Source: Gnetum montanum
Lineage: Eukaryota; Streptophyta; Gnetopsida; Gnetales; Gnetaceae
Length of the DNA: 64,000 bases
Direction of reading: 5' to 3'
Assembly (NCBI GenBank): GCA_015680685.1
Contig: MNCI01026665.1
Span: forward strand, 67,466 to 131,465
This document shows, in pieces, positions 59,100 through 64,000 of this stretch (its first letter is position 1; each line of letters starts with the position of its first letter). The position numbers and the translations under genes were made by a program. The notes below the pieces were generated by a model. It had not been told where the DNA came from. It made no database searches and saw nothing but the letters and a program-made list of their open reading frames with translations.

Positions 59100-60580
59100 T
59101 CCTTCCAACTCAGTCATGGGAGAGAGGGCCACTCATGTTAACATTCTAGGTAGGCTACCCAATTTTTTGCTTTGTTATTTTACATCATTCTTCATATGTT
59201 TTTCATTTTCTTAAATATTTTATAACTTCTTATATATTTTTGACTTTATTCCTTTTAATTGTTCTTATGCGTTCTTTTGTTTTGTTTTGTTGGTAGGAAA
59301 TCCTGAGTTTTTTTTCATAACTGCTATTAATATTGGAAGTTCGTTAATGAAAAATTTAAGGTTATAATTGATTGTTAAATGACCAAATTTCATCTTGGGA
59401 TTATGTCCTTGATTAACAAATTGTTGATTTTTTGATGATATCAGGCAGTGAGTCCACAACATCTATCCATTCCATCAAACACTCCAAGGCTTTATATCAC
59501 TGGAGCATGAGGTTCTTTCCCAATTGCATCTTAAAGTTATTAATCATCTTGCTACTTAATGGACTCAGAACGGACCAAGTAGGAATGGAAAAGGGTGTAA
59601 CTTCAAAGGGATTTATCATCTTTTATTCCCAACTTCTTTCTTGAGTTTTTTAATTTTCTCCATTAGTCTCTCACCATTCCTTCTATTGACCATAATAGGA
59701 AGCATGTCTTTGCATAATGTGGTTTCCATGTAATAAAAAAAACAAACAAATAACACACGGAAATTCAAAGCACATCCCTTAGAAAAAATAATGGATTACA
59801 AACATTGGTTATGGTGTTGGGAAGACGTGTACTCATGCTTGAAGGCACCTATCTAACTAAGGTCCTTCCTCTCTTTGTGCTTTTCTTTTCTTCTTTTCTT
59901 GGAGTGGTGGTTGTCCTTTGGGGATTTTCATGAACTCTTGATTGTTGAAGGGTCATGATATGGCAATGTGAGATCATTGAATGTGGATGGACTTGGTCTC
60001 AATTGAGGATGGGATGGTAATAGATCATCTTAATTACAAAATTCTATAAGGACTTCATGTGATCAGGATGAGAATCTCTCACCATTCTCTCTCTTCCATA
60101 ATTCTAACCTTATCATTGACCACCTCATTACCTCTTATCATGGTTAGTTGAAATATTTGTTATGGTGTGTGGCATAATCCTTCGTTGATCTTGCACATGG
60201 ATTCAATTTTTAACTTTCAATGATCATTAATCATCATTGGTGTGTATGAACTTCTTTGGATGAGAGCATTTAAGGGAATTATTAGCATGAGCCTACTTTG
60301 GGAAGGACCCACTTGCATACTTCTTGGTCTTTCTAAGTTAAACTTCCTCTTCGTTGGTCATTTTCACAATCAATCTCATCACTTCACCTTCTAAACATCT
60401 AGTTTTGCTTTCTTTTGGCATTATCCACTCATCCAACTCCAATCCAAATCCTCTCCCAAGAACTTAACATCCTCTTCCATGTTTTTCCATCCTTCTATGC
60501 TTTTTTGGCTTTCATTGGGCTTTTTTTTTTATTCCCAAACTTGTCCAAAATTCCTCATTTTCCTTATGTGAGAAATTAGC
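59100..60580 (+). other. Element G spacer between pol and 3' LTR
   Basis: Non-coding. It is the inverted homologue of 11396-12960 and 17450-18890. It starts with GTCATGGGAGAGAGGGCC (59113-59130), the same purine motif as in D and B. Confidence 0.65.
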
Positions 60581-60830
60581 TTAAACAGTTGTGTCAATGC
60601 ATCCCTATTGACATAGTGAAAAAAATCTATATATAGCTATAGCACTTTGCCAATCACTTTTTCGAAACACAAGAGAAGTTTTTCAATTTTTCAATGCCCA
60701 AGAATCTTTTAAGCATCATAACTCTCAAATTGGTTATAACATCATGTTCCAAGATATTGATAAAACATGATTGTTCATTGCATTAGTTCATCTCACACGT
60801 GGAATTATAATGGAAATATAATCAAGTAAC
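60581..60830 (+). repeat. 3' LTR start of element G (truncated)
   Basis: It resembles the inverted 17170-17450 region, with 'gtgtcaatgcatccctattg' and a TATA-like 'tctatatatagc'. It is cut at about 60830, where the chromovirus begins. Confidence 0.45.
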
Positions 60831-61218
60831 TTGGAAAAATAATATTGAAGCACTAAATTAAGTATAATGGAAAACAAGGAAAAACTTTATTAATGTATAA
60901 TGGTATACTATAAAGTTCTTTGACTTATCTTCCTATGACGCTTAAGACCATAGAGGTAATTTGGCATTATCACCATGGTTAGGCTATCCAATCGAAGGTG
61001 TGACTAGTTTCTTCTTATCTTGCTTCACCTAACTCCTGTCACTTGCCAATCTTGGCGTTATAGCTCCATGCTGGCATGACCTCTAAGCCTAGCCTTAAAT
61101 GCCATAGGTCAAATCCATTCTCGAGGGGTATCATGAATAATCGTAACTCCTCATAACAAGAGATTAATTACATGATTATATACAATTCCACCCTTAACAA
61201 GGAATGAGATGTTATAAT
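60831..61218 (-). repeat. Probable 3' LTR remnant of the chromovirus
   Basis: On its right side TTACCCCCTTGAGC (61219-61232) is a polypurine-tract complement, so the LTR edge is near 61218. It contains an island of mixed composition (61010-61130). The left end is not defined. Confidence 0.45.
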
Positions 61219-61390
61219 TTACCCCCTTGAGCATCCAACTCATCCTTGAGCACTTCCTCTATGTCCAATTGCTTAGCTACTACTTCCTCATTATGCTTGT
61301 CATTTTCAACTTCATTATTATCTTCATTATCATCTGTATAAACAAAGACTAGAACTTATTGAATGTAATTTATTACTTTAATGATTGATA

Positions 61391-63825
61391 TAATTTATTA
61401 TTTAATATCATGATGATCAAAGATTTGAGGATAAGTGTTGAGAATGAAATCCTTATTTTCGCAAGTTTGTTGATCATAAGTTGACCATTGGACAAGTACT
61501 TCACTGATAGTTTTATTATGAAGCTTCTTGGTTTTGTGATTCTTGATAGCAAATGGTTTGACCTTGAAGTTGGCATTGGATCTTAGAGGTAAATTATTCT
61601 AAGCTAGCACATAATGCACATCATTTTCATGAAATTTCTTTAGCAAAGTTACATGGAAGACTGGATGAATTCTTAAAGTTGTTAGAAGATTTAATCAATA
61701 TGCTACTTCACTAATTCTCTCTGAGATTTCAAAGGGTCCATAATATCTTAGGGCTAACTTCATATATTTTCCTAGTTTAAGGGAATTCTTGGTGGGTTTT
61801 ACTCTCAGTAATACTTGATCTCCAATTTGGAATTCCTTCTTAAGTCAACGTTTGTCTACATATCCCTTATATTTATCTTCGGCAGCTTGCAAATTTGTTT
61901 TAACTCCTGTGATAATATTTTCCGTTATTTTCATTTCTTCTTCCTTCCACTCCACCCTTAAGATTGAATCTACCCAAGTTAGTGGTGTACGATAATTTTG
62001 TCCATATAAAACTTTTAATTGTGTTTGATGTATGGATCCTTAATAATTTTTATTGTAAGCGAATTAGGCTAGATGCAAGTAATTCTCCCATGCATTTGAT
62101 CTACTTCCGAAGTAGCTTCATAGAATATCTTCTAGTATTCAATTCACACGTTTTGTTTGACCATTTGTCTCAGGGTGGTATGCGATGCTGAATTTCAATT
62201 GGGTCCAAAGTTTCTTTAAGAAATTTCATCAAAATTTAGATATGAACTTAGGATCTCTATCTAAGGTGATTAATTTTGGACATCCATGTAATTGAAATAC
62301 TTGTACAAATTTTGGGCTAATTATTCAACTATGTTGGTTGACTTCAAAGTTATAAAATAAGCCATCTTTGATAGGCAATCAACCACTAACAAGATTGAGT
62401 CATTTCCTTTTTTAGTTACTAGTAATCCCACAATGAAATTCATGGTAACATCTTCCCATTTCTAGGTTGGGACTTTCAAAGGCTATAGTAATCCACTTAG
62501 TTTATTTTGTTCAACTTTTATTCTTTGGTAGGTTAAATAGTTTTTAATGTATGTGGATTCATCATTCTTCATTCTATGCTAGAAATAAGATTTACATATC
62601 ATCCCATTAATTTTGACATAACCTGGATGCCCAGCATATGATACTTCATGTGCTTTGGACAATAGCTTAAGTCTCTAATTTCCTTTTGGTATACCTACCC
62701 TTTGTCCTTTCATCTATAAACCATTAGGAGACAGCTAGTAACAAGTCTGAGAAGAAATATTGATTAGGATCTTCTTTTATTTATTCCTTAATTTCTTCTT
62801 TCATAAAAGTTGTCACAACACTGATCATCAGGTTTCACATTTGACTAAGGGCGTTAGCCACTACATTTTGTTTTCCTAGAATATATCTAATTTCAAAATC
62901 ATATTTAGCCCATAATTCTTCTTATCATCATTGTCAGGTATTCAAGATGGGTTGTCTTTGCAAGTATGCTAGACTTTTTTGATCTATTTTTAGTACAAAT
63001 GCTTTTTCACAGAGATAGTGTCTCAAAACTTTCAAAGCATGAATAATTGCCAGTGATTCTAAATCATGGATTGAGTAATTTACCTCAGCTTCTCATAATT
63101 TGTGAGATTCAAAACATGCCACTTTATCTTCTTATGAAATAAAGGCATTGATTCTAACTCCACAGGCATCTGTAGACACTTCAAATGGTATTTCTTCATC
63201 TAGAATTCTTGGGATAGGCATTGTTGTGAGTAGCATTTTAAATTTGAGTAAAGCTTCCCTTCATTTTTCATCAAACTTAAACACACATTTTTCCTGATAA
63301 AGGTTGGTCAAGAAGGCCACCAAAATAGAATAATCTTTAATAAAACATCAGTAAAAACTTGTTAAGCCCAAGACACTATGAACCACTATAGCATCTTTTA
63401 GTTTTGGTCAATCTCGAACTACACTAACTTTAGTTGGATATAATAGTAATCCTTATTTAGATACTATGTGATCCAAGTATGATATTTCTTCTTTGCAAAG
63501 TTCACATTTACTTAAATTTGCTTTTAACTAGTGTTCCTTAAGGACTTCCATTGTAATTTTTAAATGTTTAACATGTTCTTCTCTTGACTTAGAGTAAACA
63601 AGTATATCATCCAAAAATACGATAAAAAATTGATCAAGGTATTCTTGAAAGATATTATTCATTAATGCCATAAATGTTATAGGTGTCTGTGTTAATCCAA
63701 ATGGCATCATCACAAAATCATATAATCCATGTCTCATTTTGAATGCAGTTTTCTCAATGTCTTTTTTCTTAATTCTTATTTGGAAATAGCTAGATTTTAA
63801 ATTGATCTTTTAGAAATAACATGCT
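61391..63825 (-). pseudogene. Chromovirus pol remnant: RT, RNase H, integrase, chromodomain
   Basis: Reading right to left. RT at 63825-63300 has YDFVMMPFGLT and the catalytic VFLDDILVYSK in a stop-free piece (63737-63528). RNase H lies at about 63300-62850. Integrase ends in a GPY/F module (YYGPFEISERISEVAY, IHPVFHVTLLKKF, about 61770-61630). The chromodomain at 61500-61391 includes ISEVLVQWSTYDQQTCENKD. GPY/F plus a C-terminal chromodomain defines chromoviruses, whose chromodomain directs insertion to marked chromatin. It is a different lineage from the Athila/Tat copies. The RT is split at 63825 by a young LTR. Confidence 0.85.
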
Positions 63826-64000
63826 TGATGAGTGGCGAGGTACCCCTACACTCAACCATATGAATACGAGCGTGTACGCGCGATCCGGTCGAACTCCGCA
63901 GACTAAATGCCTTAACGCCACAAGAAACACTTGGGGTTAATCGTTCGTTGTCTTCCCAGGCTTGCTTGTATGTGTCACGGTGTATGGTTAAGCAAGTCTG
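63826..64000 (-). repeat. Young LTR, left end of an insertion running off the window
   Basis: It starts TGATGAGTGGCGAGG. The first 62 bases are the reverse complement of 32051-32112 with 4 mismatches. CpG-rich and undecayed. The left flank ATGCT (63821-63825) should reappear on the far side as the target duplication. Confidence 0.85.

Noticed and set aside
1-64000. CRISPR arrays, rRNA genes, bacterial-type operons
   Set aside because: None seen. Repeats are LTRs, SINE-like copies and microsatellites, and the gene has a plant intron.

Overview
The window looks like nuclear DNA of a large-genome vascular plant. It has one plant hormone-receptor gene with a typical short first exon, set in long stretches of decayed Ty3/gypsy LTR retrotransposons. 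The receptor is diverged from the angiosperm sequences I know, and the repeats are old and CpG-poor. Both would suit a gymnosperm, fern or lycophyte, but the species is not decided by anything I can see.

Layout. 1-31.5 kb is a nested pile of LTR elements, nearly all on the minus strand. They are labelled here C (1-4851), E1 (4852-7029), E2 (7030-10982, possibly ending near 16980), D (10984-16633), B (about 16981-26133) and H (27825-31000). C, B, D and G (below) carry recognisable parts of Athila/Tat-like gag, protease, reverse transcriptase, RNase H or integrase. E1 and E2 instead carry an unusual ORF with a globular N-terminal part and a long coiled-coil part. 31507-32112 is a much younger LTR with a perfect 5-bp target duplication, broken by a 411-base assembly gap. 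32.1-35.3 kb is AT-rich decayed sequence.

35.3-43.6 kb is a sharply bounded GC- and CpG-rich, microsatellite-rich island. It holds the only intact gene seen: a two-exon gibberellin receptor GID1 (39465-41974, plus strand, 387 residues). Its leader may carry a 22-codon upstream ORF, and the protein ends in a low-complexity Asn-Ala/Asp-Ala tail.

43.6-64 kb returns to repeats. There are four copies of a tRNA-like SINE family, LTR fragment I (minus, 44531-45408), element F (plus, 46620-50997, gag-protease only), element G (plus, about 52010-60830, all domains but decayed), and a minus-strand chromovirus with chromodomain (about 60831-63825). The chromovirus is interrupted in its reverse transcriptase by a second copy of the young LTR, which runs off the window end.

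Shared element biology. The Athila/Tat-like elements have LTRs that end TGATGA...TCATCA. In C, B, F and G the LTR is followed by a primer binding site matching the 3' end of tRNA-Asp, blurred by C-to-T decay. None of the element ORFs is intact. GID1 appears to be the only functional protein gene here. Its product would bind bioactive gibberellin in the nucleus and recruit DELLA repressors for degradation.
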